This document shows, piece by piece, positions 44,873 through 53,453 of a stretch of DNA of 64,000 bases. The DNA is taken from assembly GCA_001899395.1 (NCBI GenBank), contig MOYD01000061.1:125522-189521 (forward strand), read 5' to 3'. How positions within the stretch are numbered: the stretch's first letter is position 1; each line of letters begins with the position of its first letter. Below the pieces are notes generated by a model, which saw only the letters and a program-made list of their open reading frames with translations, was not told the DNA's origin and ran no database searches. Source of the stretch: Candidatus Gastranaerophilales bacterium Zag_111. Its GTDB lineage: Bacteria > Cyanobacteriota > Vampirovibrionia > Gastranaerophilales > Gastranaerophilaceae. The translations under genes were made by a program, and so were the position numbers.

Positions 44873-45970
44873 ATGAGCAGTAACGATTTCTATATAGAGG
44901 ATTTTTTAAGACAAGCAGTATCAGTTGGCGCATCAGACGCTCATATTTGTGAAGGTGAACGTCCTGCAATCAGGGTTTCAGGTCAAATTATGAGGATTAA
45001 TCTACCGCCATTGACAAGCGAAGATATAGAATTCGTAATCCGAACAGTAGCTCCTCAGCACTTGAAAGACAGAATTACAAGATTTTTTGATATTGACTTT
45101 TCTTATGAAATTCCGGGTTGTTCAAGGTTCCGTATCAATATGAGCCGTCAACTTGGTAAAACTGCAATGGTAATCCGTGCAATTCCTTATTATATAAAAA
45201 CTTTTAAAGAACTCAAACTCCCAACTACATTAGAAGAATTTGCAGCATTTAATAATGGTTTGGTTCTGGTTACAGGTCCAACCGGTTCCGGTAAATCAAC
45301 TACCATCGCATCTTTGATTGACTATATCAATTCGACAACTTCAAAACACATTGTCACAATTGAAGACCCGGTCGAATTTATTTTCTCAAATAAAAAATCA
45401 ATTGTGTCACAACGACAATTGTTGATTGATACGCCATCGTTTTCAGACGGTGTAAAATACGCATTAAGACAGGATCCGGATGTTATATTTATCGGTGAAA
45501 TTCGTGACCGTGAAACCGTTGAATCAGCTCTGAAAGCTGCTGAAACAGGTCACCTTGTTGTATCAACAATTCACACAAACGATTCTGTTCAAACAGTTGC
45601 AAGAATTATCAACTTGTTTGACCCGAATGAACGTCCGTTTATCAGAAGCCAGATTGCAAACACCTTACGCGGTACAATTTCACAAAAACTTGTACCGGCA
45701 GCAGAAGGCGGTTCCCGATATCCGGCGGCGGAAATCCTTGTTGTTACGCCAACAGTTAAAGACTTTATTCAAAAAGACGAGTTGGAACAAATTTATGAGT
45801 TGGTTAAGAAAGGTTCATTTAACAACATGACAACAATGAATATGTCTTTATACAAACTCTACAACGAAGGTAAGATTACGCAAGAAGTTGCACTGACATA
45901 TTCTGATAACAAATCCGAACTTGAACAGATGATGAGAGGTATCTATCATGGTACAAGTGCAAATACTTAA
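44873..45970 (+). CDS. pilT: Type IV pilus retraction ATPase PilT
   Basis: PilT powers pilus retraction and, in competent bacteria, DNA uptake. The 365-residue protein has the N-terminal PAS-like domain (SVGASDAHICEGERPAIRVSG), Walker A GPTGSGKST (about 135-143), an Asp box and Walker B region (ALRQDPDVIFIGEIRDRETV), and a His box (GHLVVSTIHTNDSV). The C-terminal AIRNLIRE motif is recognisable but altered (KDFIQKDELEQI). SD AAGAGG precedes ATG 44873 and a TATACT box lies just upstream. No pilB/pilC is in the window. Confidence 0.95.
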   Translation: MSSNDFYIEDFLRQAVSVGASDAHICEGERPAIRVSGQIMRINLPPLTSEDIEFVIRTVAPQHLKDRITRFFDIDFSYEIPGCSRFRINMSRQLGKTAMVIRAIPYYIKTFKELKLPTTLEEFAAFNNGLVLVTGPTGSGKSTTIASLIDYINSTTSKHIVTIEDPVEFIFSNKKSIVSQRQLLIDTPSFSDGVKYALRQDPDVIFIGEIRDRETVESALKAAETGHLVVSTIHTNDSVQTVARIINLFDPNERPFIRSQIANTLRGTISQKLVPAAEGGSRYPAAEILVVTPTVKDFIQKDELEQIYELVKKGSFNNMTTMNMSLYKLYNEGKITQEVALTYSDNKSELEQMMRGIYHGTSANT

Positions 45971-45982
45971 AATTAAATAACA

Positions 45983-46756
45983 ATGCAAAACAGTTTCATT
46001 ACAGACGCAATAAATTTAAAGTCCTACAATTTGAGTGAATCTGATAAAATTATTGTCATGTATTCAAAGCAAAAGGGACTAATCAGGGGGGTAGCAAAAG
46101 GGGTTAAGAAGCCTAAAAGTAAGCTGGGCGCCAGAATGGATTTGCTTGTTGCAAATACTCTTATGCTGCATAAGGGTAGAAACCTTGATACAATCTGCCA
46201 GGCTGAAGTTTTGAACTCTTTTTACAAAACCCGCCAGGATATTGATAAAATCTGCTATTCAATGTATGCAACAGAGGTCGTTCATAATTTTGGAATTGAA
46301 GAAGACCCGTGTTCTGAAACGATTTACAATCTTTTGTATAAAACCTTAAACTCGATTTCAACAGCACAAAATAAGGTTGAAATTCTGCTTGCAGTGATAA
46401 AATTTCAACTGAAAATGATGAAAGAAGCCGGATTTTCAATCGAGTTTGACAAATGTCTTTGCTGCCATAAAGAGGTAAAAGAAGAAACAATGTATCTGGT
46501 GCCGTCACTTGGCGGAATTGTTTGTGATGCGTGTGCTTCACATGTTTATCAGAATAAAAAGCAGCTTCCTTACAAACTCCGTGACTTTTTTAAACAAATG
46601 GCTGTAAATGATTTTGACCAGGTTGGCGAGTACGAAACAAAAGCTACTGAAAAGGTCTGTATGGTAACCTTTGAGGCGCTAAAAGAGTATATAATAATGA
46701 AGTCTCCGAAAAAGTTCAACTCGACAGGTATTTTGCAGGAACTTCCACAGGCGTAA
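45983..46756 (+). CDS. recO: DNA repair protein RecO
   Basis: A 257-residue protein of the RecFOR pathway, which helps load RecA on SSB-coated DNA. The N-terminal OB fold is typical (ITDAINLKSYNLSESDKIIVMYSKQ, split at residue 10 or so, then GLIRGVAKGVKKPKSK). Four Cys form a zinc site at CLCCHK and CDAC (about 152-178). It follows pilT by 12 nt without a clear SD, so it may be translationally linked. A run of six G here encodes part of RGV and is unrelated to the switch tracts. Confidence 0.92.
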   Translation: MQNSFITDAINLKSYNLSESDKIIVMYSKQKGLIRGVAKGVKKPKSKLGARMDLLVANTLMLHKGRNLDTICQAEVLNSFYKTRQDIDKICYSMYATEVVHNFGIEEDPCSETIYNLLYKTLNSISTAQNKVEILLAVIKFQLKMMKEAGFSIEFDKCLCCHKEVKEETMYLVPSLGGIVCDACASHVYQNKKQLPYKLRDFFKQMAVNDFDQVGEYETKATEKVCMVTFEALKEYIIMKSPKKFNSTGILQELPQA

Positions 46757-47635
46757 TTATTTTTTTAACTTTTCAGGGTACACGTCCCATTTGATTTCTT
46801 CATTTCGTCGAAACCAGGTTAGCTGGCGTTTTGCATAATTGCGGGTGTTCTTTTTTAAGGTCTCTGCTGCATCTTCAAGCGAATACAAATTGTCAAGGTA
46901 TCCGATTATTTCGCGGTAACCTATTGTGCAAGTCAAGTTTGGAATTCGACCGTGCTTATTTAAAAGTTGTTGAGTTTCTTTGACTAAACCGTTTTCTATC
47001 ATCTGTTCAACACGTTTGTCAATTCTTTTATACAAAATTTCGCGTTCAAAATTTTTTCCAATCCATTCAATATCAAAAATCGGCTCATCTACTCCGCGGC
47101 ATTGCGATAGCGGCATTTTTGCGGACTTAATTATTTCAATTGCGCGGATAATTTTTTTTCTGTCGTTTGGGTTAATTTCTTCTCCTGCCTCTTCATCCAG
47201 TTCTTTAAGTTTCGCGTGGAGATTTTTATTATCAAGTTTTTGAAGTTCTGAACGAAGATTTTTGTCCGGTTCAATTTGCGGTAAGTCAAAGTTTTTAAGT
47301 AAAATATCAATGTATAAACCTGTTCCGCCAGCAATTATAGGAGTTTTTCCGCGTTCGTGAATTTTTTTTATTATATCTTGCGCTTGTTTTTTATATAGTC
47401 CGGCAGAATATTCAAATTCCGGTTCTACAATGTCAATCATATAATGCGACACACCGTCGCGCTCTTCGATTGTTGGTTTTGCAGTTCCGATATCAAAACC
47501 TTTATAAACAAGTCTTGAATCCGCGGAAATTATTTCGCCGTCAATCTTTTTGGCAAGTTCGATTGAATAAGCCGTTTTGCCGCTTGCTGTTGCTCCGACT
47601 ATTGCGATAACCTTAATTTGTGAATTCTTGTTCAT
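46757..47635 (-). CDS. miaA: tRNA dimethylallyltransferase MiaA
   Basis: MiaA adds a dimethylallyl group to A37 of tRNAs reading UNN codons. The 292-residue protein from ATG 47635 has the P-loop GATASGKT (about 13-20), the DSRLVYKGFDIGTAKPT substrate loop (Gln is replaced by Leu-Val in the usual DSxQxY context), and the C-terminal RNA-binding segment KRQLTWFRRNE. An in-frame ATG also exists 21 nt upstream. The start lies inside the end of the upstream membrane-protein gene. It converges on recO with no gap. Confidence 0.95.
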   Translation of the reverse strand: MNKNSQIKVIAIVGATASGKTAYSIELAKKIDGEIISADSRLVYKGFDIGTAKPTIEERDGVSHYMIDIVEPEFEYSAGLYKKQAQDIIKKIHERGKTPIIAGGTGLYIDILLKNFDLPQIEPDKNLRSELQKLDNKNLHAKLKELDEEAGEEINPNDRKKIIRAIEIIKSAKMPLSQCRGVDEPIFDIEWIGKNFEREILYKRIDKRVEQMIENGLVKETQQLLNKHGRIPNLTCTIGYREIIGYLDNLYSLEDAAETLKKNTRNYAKRQLTWFRRNEEIKWDVYPEKLKK

Positions 47636-48329
47636 AATACGTAAATAGTAACACAACTATATAAAGCAGAAAATAATAATCAAAAATCAAAACAAGAAAA
47701 TACAAAAACGGATTGAATTTCAAAAGCATATTTAAACCGATTATTAAACCGGCTAAAACCACAATATATAAATATAACGGCAATATTCTTTTAAAATTTT
47801 TGCAAACATTTTTTATGGATATAACAAGTGCTTTAAACGGATTTTTTTGTGCGTATACGACTTCAGGGATCCAAAATAGCGTTAAAAATGAAATTACAAT
47901 AGCCATCCCGATTGCAGTTATGTCAAAAGCTTTATCAACCAGGATTGTACCTAATGCGTATAATAACAGTGCATAAATTCCGATAAAGATTAAAACAACG
48001 CCCAAAATCGGTAAAAACAATCGTCCAATGCCTTTTGGCAAGGTCAACATAAGCTCCCATACAGCTTTTGCCCTATCTGAGTCAAAAACAAATATTCGTT
48101 TTGTTAATGCGATTGATTTTTTTACCATATAAAGCCATGCTGATAACAAACCGGAAAATAGTATAATCATTGTTACAGGCGCTATTATGAGTTTTGGCGT
48201 GCTGTCAATTGAGTTTAGTGCATACTCATAATAAAGCCAAAGTAACGACAAAAACACGATAAGCGGTGTTACTGCAATAATACAGTCGTTTGTTATCTTA
48301 AAACTTGTTTTAAATAGTAATTTCAGCAT
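47613..48329 (-). CDS. Multi-pass membrane protein, unknown
   Basis: A 238-residue very hydrophobic protein with about six transmembrane segments: near residues 20-35, 45-65, 97-130, 140-155, 185-205 and 208-232. A pattern of repeated Gly/Pro-poor aliphatic helices resembles DUF4013/YciC-like proteins, but no signature residue settles it. It overlaps miaA by 23 nt and follows the activase-related gene by 16 nt, so the 51.5 to 46.8 kb minus-strand genes may be one transcript. Function unknown. Confidence 0.7.
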   Translation of the reverse strand: MLKLLFKTSFKITNDCIIAVTPLIVFLSLLWLYYEYALNSIDSTPKLIIAPVTMIILFSGLLSAWLYMVKKSIALTKRIFVFDSDRAKAVWELMLTLPKGIGRLFLPILGVVLIFIGIYALLLYALGTILVDKAFDITAIGMAIVISFLTLFWIPEVVYAQKNPFKALVISIKNVCKNFKRILPLYLYIVVLAGLIIGLNMLLKFNPFLYFLVLIFDYYFLLYIVVLLFTYYEQEFTN

Positions 48330-48345
48330 AAAAATACCTGTAAAG

Positions 48346-49512
48346 TTACTGTACGGAAACTTGTTCCCCTTGGTTTTGTTTTTGAGTTTGTGCCTGAATT
48401 TTTCTTTTGCGTTTGCGGCGTTTCATAAGGTCAACAAACGCCTCAATTCTTGTGATATAACCTGCACGTCCTGTTTGTTCATCTAAAATTAAAGGCAAAA
48501 TCGGGATTTCGCAGTCTTCTCTCATTGCCGGGAAAATATTCTGTGACATAATTTCCGGCATACAGGTGAACGGGCTTAGGTGGATAATTCCGTCAATTCC
48601 GCGTTCGTTAGCATAAGCAACATCAGAAACACATTCCAGGGCGTCGCCTCCGATATCGCGCATCAGATAAGGTTTTGCAAGTCTGTCAGCACGTTGGAGG
48701 TGAGTTTCGCCTTTTCTAAAGATTTTAGGTATAATTGCGTCTTTCAAAAAGCTGCTTACCGTAAGACTTCTTCGGACTTGAACCCCCATTCGTCCAAGTT
48801 CTTTTTCAATGTTTTGGTTTGAAAATTCGTCATTAACAACGTAAATTTCACCTGTGATATCAACGTTTAGAACTTCTTTATCCGGATTGATTTCAACTTT
48901 TTTCATCTCTTCAATGACTTGTTTTTTCGCCTTGCGAAGTCCTAAGACAGTATCATTTTCATCAATATACTTTAAGGCTTTGTGATAATGTTTTTCAGCA
49001 TCTCCCTGTTTAATTTCTCTTGCTCTGTAGTAAGAATGCAGGGTTTCAAGTTCATCCAGCACAAAAACTTTTAAGATAGCTATTAAAATCGCGCGGGAAA
49101 ATATTAGCGGGTTATTTTTCCCGCTGGCGGTTTTTAGGAAGTTATACATCCCCTTAATCCCGTCATACAACTGTAATTCAAGATACTTTGCCTCATATCC
49201 TAAATCAGTTAAAGCGTTTGCAATACATTTCCCATACTCACCCAAACGGCAGCAGCCGGGAGATGTTATCATTGCAACGTAATCTGCACCGCCTTCGATT
49301 GCTTCTATGAAGTTTCCTAAAATCAACTTATACGGAAGGCAAATTGCTTCCGGTGCGTGTTTTGTACCAAGTGAAAGTGCTTTTTTACTTGTATAAGGCT
49401 CAATGTGAGGTTCACAGCCGATAATTCTTAATGCTGCTGACCAAGCGTAGCTTATTGTTCCCATATGCGGGAAAGATATTTTTCTTTTTTGTTCTTGTTT
49501 TGTATCTGTCAT
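48346..49512 (-). CDS. 2-Hydroxyacyl-CoA dehydratase/activase-related protein (DUF2229-like)
   Basis: A 388-residue protein resembling the activase-related or HgdB-like part of 2-hydroxyglutaryl-CoA dehydratase systems. It has the Cys-containing motifs of that group: AICLPYKLILGNF, ITSPGCCRLGEYGKC and HLSPFTCMPE, likely iron-sulfur ligands. The first 40 residues (ISFPHMGTISYAWSAALRIIG) match the usual opening. The C-terminus is basic and Gln-rich. An ASKHA activase domain is absent, and no partner subunit is nearby. It follows gcvPB by 10 nt. The reaction is unknown. Confidence 0.75.
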   Translation of the reverse strand: MTDTKQEQKRKISFPHMGTISYAWSAALRIIGCEPHIEPYTSKKALSLGTKHAPEAICLPYKLILGNFIEAIEGGADYVAMITSPGCCRLGEYGKCIANALTDLGYEAKYLELQLYDGIKGMYNFLKTASGKNNPLIFSRAILIAILKVFVLDELETLHSYYRAREIKQGDAEKHYHKALKYIDENDTVLGLRKAKKQVIEEMKKVEINPDKEVLNVDITGEIYVVNDEFSNQNIEKELGRMGVQVRRSLTVSSFLKDAIIPKIFRKGETHLQRADRLAKPYLMRDIGGDALECVSDVAYANERGIDGIIHLSPFTCMPEIMSQNIFPAMREDCEIPILPLILDEQTGRAGYITRIEAFVDLMKRRKRKRKIQAQTQKQNQGEQVSVQ

Positions 49513-49522
49513 AATTATATTC

Positions 49523-50947
49523 CTAATCAGTGTATTTCAAGTCCGGGTGTCTTGCTGCCGTTACTTCATCAATCTTTTTGACCGGTGTTGTATGCGGTGC
49601 AGAAAGTAGTTTTTCCGGGTTAGTTTCAGCTTCTTTTGCTATTTCAATCATTGTTTGTACGAATTCATCGAGTTTTTGTTTGTCTTCAGATTCTGTTGGT
49701 TCAATCATCAATGCTTCGTGAACAATCAACGGGAAGTAAACCGTTGGCGGGTGTGTGTTTCCGTCCATTAATGCTTTTGCAATATGGAGTGTTGAAACCC
49801 CGTTTTCATGCTTTTGTTTCTCGCCTGATAATACAAACTCGTGCATACAAGGCTCATCATACGGTAAATCGTAGTAATTTTTTAGTTTTTCTTTCAGGTA
49901 GTTTGCGTTTAAAACAGCATTTTCAGAAACAGTTTTTAAATTTTTGCCCATCATTAAAATGTAAGCGTAAGCTTTAACAAGCACTGAGAAATTTCCCCAG
50001 AAGTCTTTCACGCTGCCGATTGAATGCGGTATGTTGTAGTTTCTGTAATATTTTTCTCCGTCAAATTCCACAACAGGTGTCGGCAAAAAGTCTTTCAGCT
50101 TTTCAACAACCGCAACCGGACCAGCACCGGGACCGCCGCCGCCATGCGGAGTTGAAAATGTTTTGTGTAAATTTAAGTGTACAACATCAAATCCCATTAG
50201 TTTCGGATTAGTCCAGCCCATTATTGCGTTGAAATTTGCTCCGTCATAATAAAGCAATGAGCCGTTTGCGTGCATTAAATCAGAAATCTCTTTTACTCCT
50301 TCTTCAAAAATCCCGAGAGTATTAGGGTTTGTCATCATAATTGCAGCGACGTCTTTATCTAAAACAGATTTCAGGGCTTCAATATCAACTTGACCTTTTG
50401 AGTTTGACTTAATTTCAACAATCTCAAACCCGCTCATTTTTGCGCTTGCAGGGTTTGTGCCATGCGCTGAATCCGGGATAATAACTTTTGTACGTTTTTC
50501 GCCGATTGTGTCAAAATATTTTTTTATAATCATCATGCCGGTCATTTCACCATGCGCCCCTGCAGACGGCTGTAACGTAATCGCGTCCATGCCGGTCACT
50601 TCAAGAAGTGCTTTTTGAAGATTATACATAAGTTTTAATGACCCTTGAGCCAGGTCATCACCGCAATTTGGGTGAATATTAAACCCTTCAAGTCCTGCTA
50701 AAAACTCGTTGACTTTGGGATTATACTTCATAGTGCATGAACCAAGCGGATAAAATCCTTTTTCTATGCAGAAATTCATATCTGACATTTCTTTGTAATG
50801 GCGCATAACTTCAAGTTCGCTCATTTGAGGTAAACTAACTTCGCCGTTGCGCAAAAACTTTTCAGGAATATATTTCCCTGTATTGACCCCTTCATCTGTA
50901 AGATTTATCCCGTCAGCTCCGCTGCTTTTTTCAAAAATTGTTTTCAT
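49523..50947 (-). CDS. gcvPB: Glycine dehydrogenase (decarboxylating) subunit 2
   Basis: A 474-residue PLP enzyme, the beta half of split glycine-cleavage P-protein, which decarboxylates glycine and passes aminomethyl to H-protein lipoamide. The PLP lysine lies in NLHKTFSTPHGGGGPGAGP (about residue 270), with the upstream QPSAGAHGE and DSAHGTNPASA segments. The subunit-1 gene gcvPA usually sits directly upstream; here a sigma factor is 5 nt upstream instead, and no gcvT, gcvH or gcvPA is in the window. No glycine riboswitch is present between them. Confidence 0.95.
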   Translation of the reverse strand: MKTIFEKSSGADGINLTDEGVNTGKYIPEKFLRNGEVSLPQMSELEVMRHYKEMSDMNFCIEKGFYPLGSCTMKYNPKVNEFLAGLEGFNIHPNCGDDLAQGSLKLMYNLQKALLEVTGMDAITLQPSAGAHGEMTGMMIIKKYFDTIGEKRTKVIIPDSAHGTNPASAKMSGFEIVEIKSNSKGQVDIEALKSVLDKDVAAIMMTNPNTLGIFEEGVKEISDLMHANGSLLYYDGANFNAIMGWTNPKLMGFDVVHLNLHKTFSTPHGGGGPGAGPVAVVEKLKDFLPTPVVEFDGEKYYRNYNIPHSIGSVKDFWGNFSVLVKAYAYILMMGKNLKTVSENAVLNANYLKEKLKNYYDLPYDEPCMHEFVLSGEKQKHENGVSTLHIAKALMDGNTHPPTVYFPLIVHEALMIEPTESEDKQKLDEFVQTMIEIAKEAETNPEKLLSAPHTTPVKKIDEVTAARHPDLKYTD

Positions 50948-50952
50948 AAATT

Positions 50953-51570
50953 CTATATTATCCCCTGTTTTGCCAAGTCTTTTTTTATTCTGTCAAGTCC
51001 GGTTTGTATTATTCTTGATATTCTTGACTGCGATATGTTAAATTCTTCTGCAATCTCTCTTAATTTTTTTTCTTTGAAGAATTTGTATTCAATTAGTTCT
51101 CGCTCTCGAGGCGGAAGTTTTTTCATGGATTCTAAAATTCCTTCTTTGAGTTCGGAAAACTCGATACTTTCTTCCGGCGTTCTGTCTTTTGCCTTAATTT
51201 GAGTCGGAACCTCCGCATCCTGGAGTTCATCTATTGACAGAATATTTTTATAAACTTCTGCTCTTAGTTCAACTTCGTTTGTTTCATCATCTTCAGCCAT
51301 TTGTTTATTTTTGAGGGTATACCATTTGTACCGCCGGCGGACTTCGTTTCTGATAGCCCATTTTATGGCTGTAGATAAGTAGGTGCTGTTATAAGTTTGT
51401 GGTTCATGGTTTTTAAAAAGAATATAGAGTGCGTGTGTTCCGATGTTTATAAGTTCGGGCAACTCTATCAGGTGCGAGTTTGAATACTTTTGATACTCCA
51501 CCTTTGCTATAATTTCGATTAACTCTTTATACTCTTTTAGTTTTATGTTTTCTTCCGCGGACATAACCAT
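50953..51570 (-). CDS. Sigma-70 family RNA polymerase sigma factor
   Basis: A 205-residue sigma factor (or 203 from the third codon ATG at 51564). Region 2 spans about 20-80 and includes YLSTAIKWAIRNEVRRRYKW, a typical core-binding and -10 recognition helix. Region 4 lies at about 150-200 (LPPRERELIEYKFFKEKKL, EEFNISQSRISRIIQTG). No SD is visible. It lies 5 nt from gcvPB, so the two are probably co-transcribed. It differs from the factor at 428-982, sharing only the general layout and an ISQS...IS recognition helix. Confidence 0.9.
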   Translation of the reverse strand: MVMSAEENIKLKEYKELIEIIAKVEYQKYSNSHLIELPELINIGTHALYILFKNHEPQTYNSTYLSTAIKWAIRNEVRRRYKWYTLKNKQMAEDDETNEVELRAEVYKNILSIDELQDAEVPTQIKAKDRTPEESIEFSELKEGILESMKKLPPRERELIEYKFFKEKKLREIAEEFNISQSRISRIIQTGLDRIKKDLAKQGII

Positions 51571-51678
51571 AACTTATCCATAATATTCTTACAATTTAAT
51601 AATATCAGAAAAAAGTCTATATGACTAGCTAATGTAATTTTTATTAACATAATTTACTTTCAAAGAAAAGGAGAAATT

Positions 51679-52536
51679 ATGAGAGTTTTATTTTGTACAG
51701 ACGGTTCTAAAATCAGTTATAATGCTATCCAAAACTTTGCAGGATGGGCAAAAGATTATACTGTTGATATTTTTTGCGCAATTGACTGGAGTTTTTTGCC
51801 GGATTCTGTTTCCGTTGAGAATAGTGAATTTGCAATGCAGTGCACAAATTCAGCGGATTCGATTTTAAATTACAGTGAAAAGTTTTTGAAAGAAAACGGG
51901 ATTACAACCGGTGAAAAAATAAAAATGTGCGGTTCGACAGTTGATTCGATTTTAGAAGTTTGTGAACACACTCAATATGATTTTATTGTACTTGGTTCGC
52001 ATGGCAAAAAAGGTATTCAAAAATGGCTTGGGTCTGTTTCGCAAGAAATAGCTTCTGTTTCAAAAATTTCTACCTACATTTCAAAAGATAAAAATTATTG
52101 CGACAAAATTCTATTCGCACTTGATGCTTCAGAAATTTCAGAAAATATTATTTATAAAAGTATTCAAAGCTTTAATCTTCAAGATAAACAAATTCATCTG
52201 GCAACGGTTTATGAAATACCGGATTATTTATTTTTAGATGGGAACATTGACTCAAATTGGTTTTTAGAGATTGAGAAAAAGCAAGAAACCGCGTCGCTGA
52301 TTTTGTTGAATAAATATGAAAAAATATTTAACGATAACGGATTGACAGTTAATGCAAAAGTTGTGCTGCATGGAGTTCCGGCAATTGAAATAACAAAATA
52401 TACTGCAAAAGAAGATGTTGACCTTATTGTTTGTGGTATAAGAAACAGAAAACATCTTTCGCGCTTTTTAATAAGTTCTGTTAGTAAACGAATTTTAGAA
52501 AATGCAAAATCAGATGTGCTGATTATCAGACCTTAA
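51679..52536 (+). CDS. Tandem universal stress protein (UspA family)
   Basis: A 285-residue protein made of two Usp domains (about 1-135 and 145-285). The first has the ATP-binding-type loop GSHGKKGIQKWLGSVSQ. In the second this loop is degenerate (GIRNRKHLSRFLISSVSK), so only one domain may bind nucleotide. The protein is cytoplasmic. A strong SD (AAAGGAGAA) precedes ATG 51679. It is divergent from the sigma factor and overlaps the convergent S66 gene by 11 nt. Confidence 0.9.
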   Translation: MRVLFCTDGSKISYNAIQNFAGWAKDYTVDIFCAIDWSFLPDSVSVENSEFAMQCTNSADSILNYSEKFLKENGITTGEKIKMCGSTVDSILEVCEHTQYDFIVLGSHGKKGIQKWLGSVSQEIASVSKISTYISKDKNYCDKILFALDASEISENIIYKSIQSFNLQDKQIHLATVYEIPDYLFLDGNIDSNWFLEIEKKQETASLILLNKYEKIFNDNGLTVNAKVVLHGVPAIEITKYTAKEDVDLIVCGIRNRKHLSRFLISSVSKRILENAKSDVLIIRP

Positions 52537-53413
52537 TAATAATTCCGTCTTTTAATATAACTCCGGCACCAATAGGAACGGTTGTTTTTGATGTGTCATG
52601 TGTAAATGGGTATCCTGCAATTATTGGTATTTCAAGCTTTTGTGCAAGTTCTTTGAAAAATTCATCAAGATATTGCGGGTTATCAACATCCAGAAAATCG
52701 CCAAGCAGAATTGCTCCAAGGTTTTTCCTGAAATTTTCCATATTCAAAAGTTGTGTAAAATATCTGTCAATCTTGTATGCCGGTTCATTCAAGTCCTCAG
52801 CAAAGAATATAAATTTTTCCTCCGGTACAAAATCAACCCCGCAAAGGCTTGCTGTAGTTGAAAGATTTCCGCCAAATAAAATCCCTTGAGCTTCACCGGA
52901 TTTATAAATCAATATATTTTCCGGCCGAATTTCAAAATTTTCAGATGTCATAGTGTTAAAAAAAGAATTTTTAGTAAACTCATCAACTTCATCTGCTGCA
53001 AAATCGCTTTGCGCCATTGGGGCTGAGTATGTGATAAGTCCGGCATGTTTTAATATCATCATACTAAGTGCTGTCACATCAGAAAACCCGCAAAAAATTT
53101 TAGGGTTGTTGCGAATAAGATTATAGTCAATTTTATTTATGAGCCGTATTGCCCCGTATCCGCCTCTGGCACAAATTATCGCATTTACTTCTTTATCAGA
53201 AAAAGCATTGTGTAAATCTTCAAGCCGCTCTATATCTGTGCCGGCAAGGTATCTTTCTTGTTTTTCAACATTGGAACCTAATTTAACTTTATAACCAAAA
53301 TTCTCAAAATACTTTTTTGCCTGATAAATTTTTTCAATATCAATGCAGCCGCAAGGTGCAATGACAGCAATGGTATCACCGGGATGTAATTTATTAGGTT
53401 CAATTATGTTCAT
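52526..53413 (-). CDS. S66-family LD-carboxypeptidase / MccF-like serine peptidase
   Basis: A 295-residue protein. The N-terminal motif GDTIAVIAPCGCIDIEKI, the segment IICARGGYGAIRL, and the nucleophile elbow FCGFSDVTAL (Ser near 110) identify peptidase family S66. A later Glu and His (FAEDLNEP, YPFTHDTSKTTVPIG) complete the expected Ser-Glu-His triad. Members trim murein tetrapeptides in recycling or inactivate microcin C-type antibiotics; the sequence alone does not decide. The start faces dnaX. Confidence 0.9.
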   Translation of the reverse strand: MNIIEPNKLHPGDTIAVIAPCGCIDIEKIYQAKKYFENFGYKVKLGSNVEKQERYLAGTDIERLEDLHNAFSDKEVNAIICARGGYGAIRLINKIDYNLIRNNPKIFCGFSDVTALSMMILKHAGLITYSAPMAQSDFAADEVDEFTKNSFFNTMTSENFEIRPENILIYKSGEAQGILFGGNLSTTASLCGVDFVPEEKFIFFAEDLNEPAYKIDRYFTQLLNMENFRKNLGAILLGDFLDVDNPQYLDEFFKELAQKLEIPIIAGYPFTHDTSKTTVPIGAGVILKDGIIIKV

Positions 53414-53441
53414 AAACTATCCTTTTTTGATAATTATTTGC

Positions 53442-53447
53442 TATAAT
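53442..53447 (+). promoter_or_regulatory. -10 box TATAAT of dnaX, leaderless arrangement
   Basis: A perfect TATAAT is followed by exactly six bases and then the dnaX ATG, with no SD between. Transcription should begin at or next to the start codon. Confidence 0.55.
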
Positions 53448-53453
53448 TTTATC

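Noticed and set aside
46085-46091. Run of six G in recO as another switch
   Set aside because: Too short to be hypermutable, and the gene is intact and essential-type.
53343-53453. N-terminal extension of DnaX by 37 residues
   Set aside because: It is antisense to the start of the S66 peptidase gene and precedes the dnaX -10 box; DnaX proteins begin near YRKYRP.
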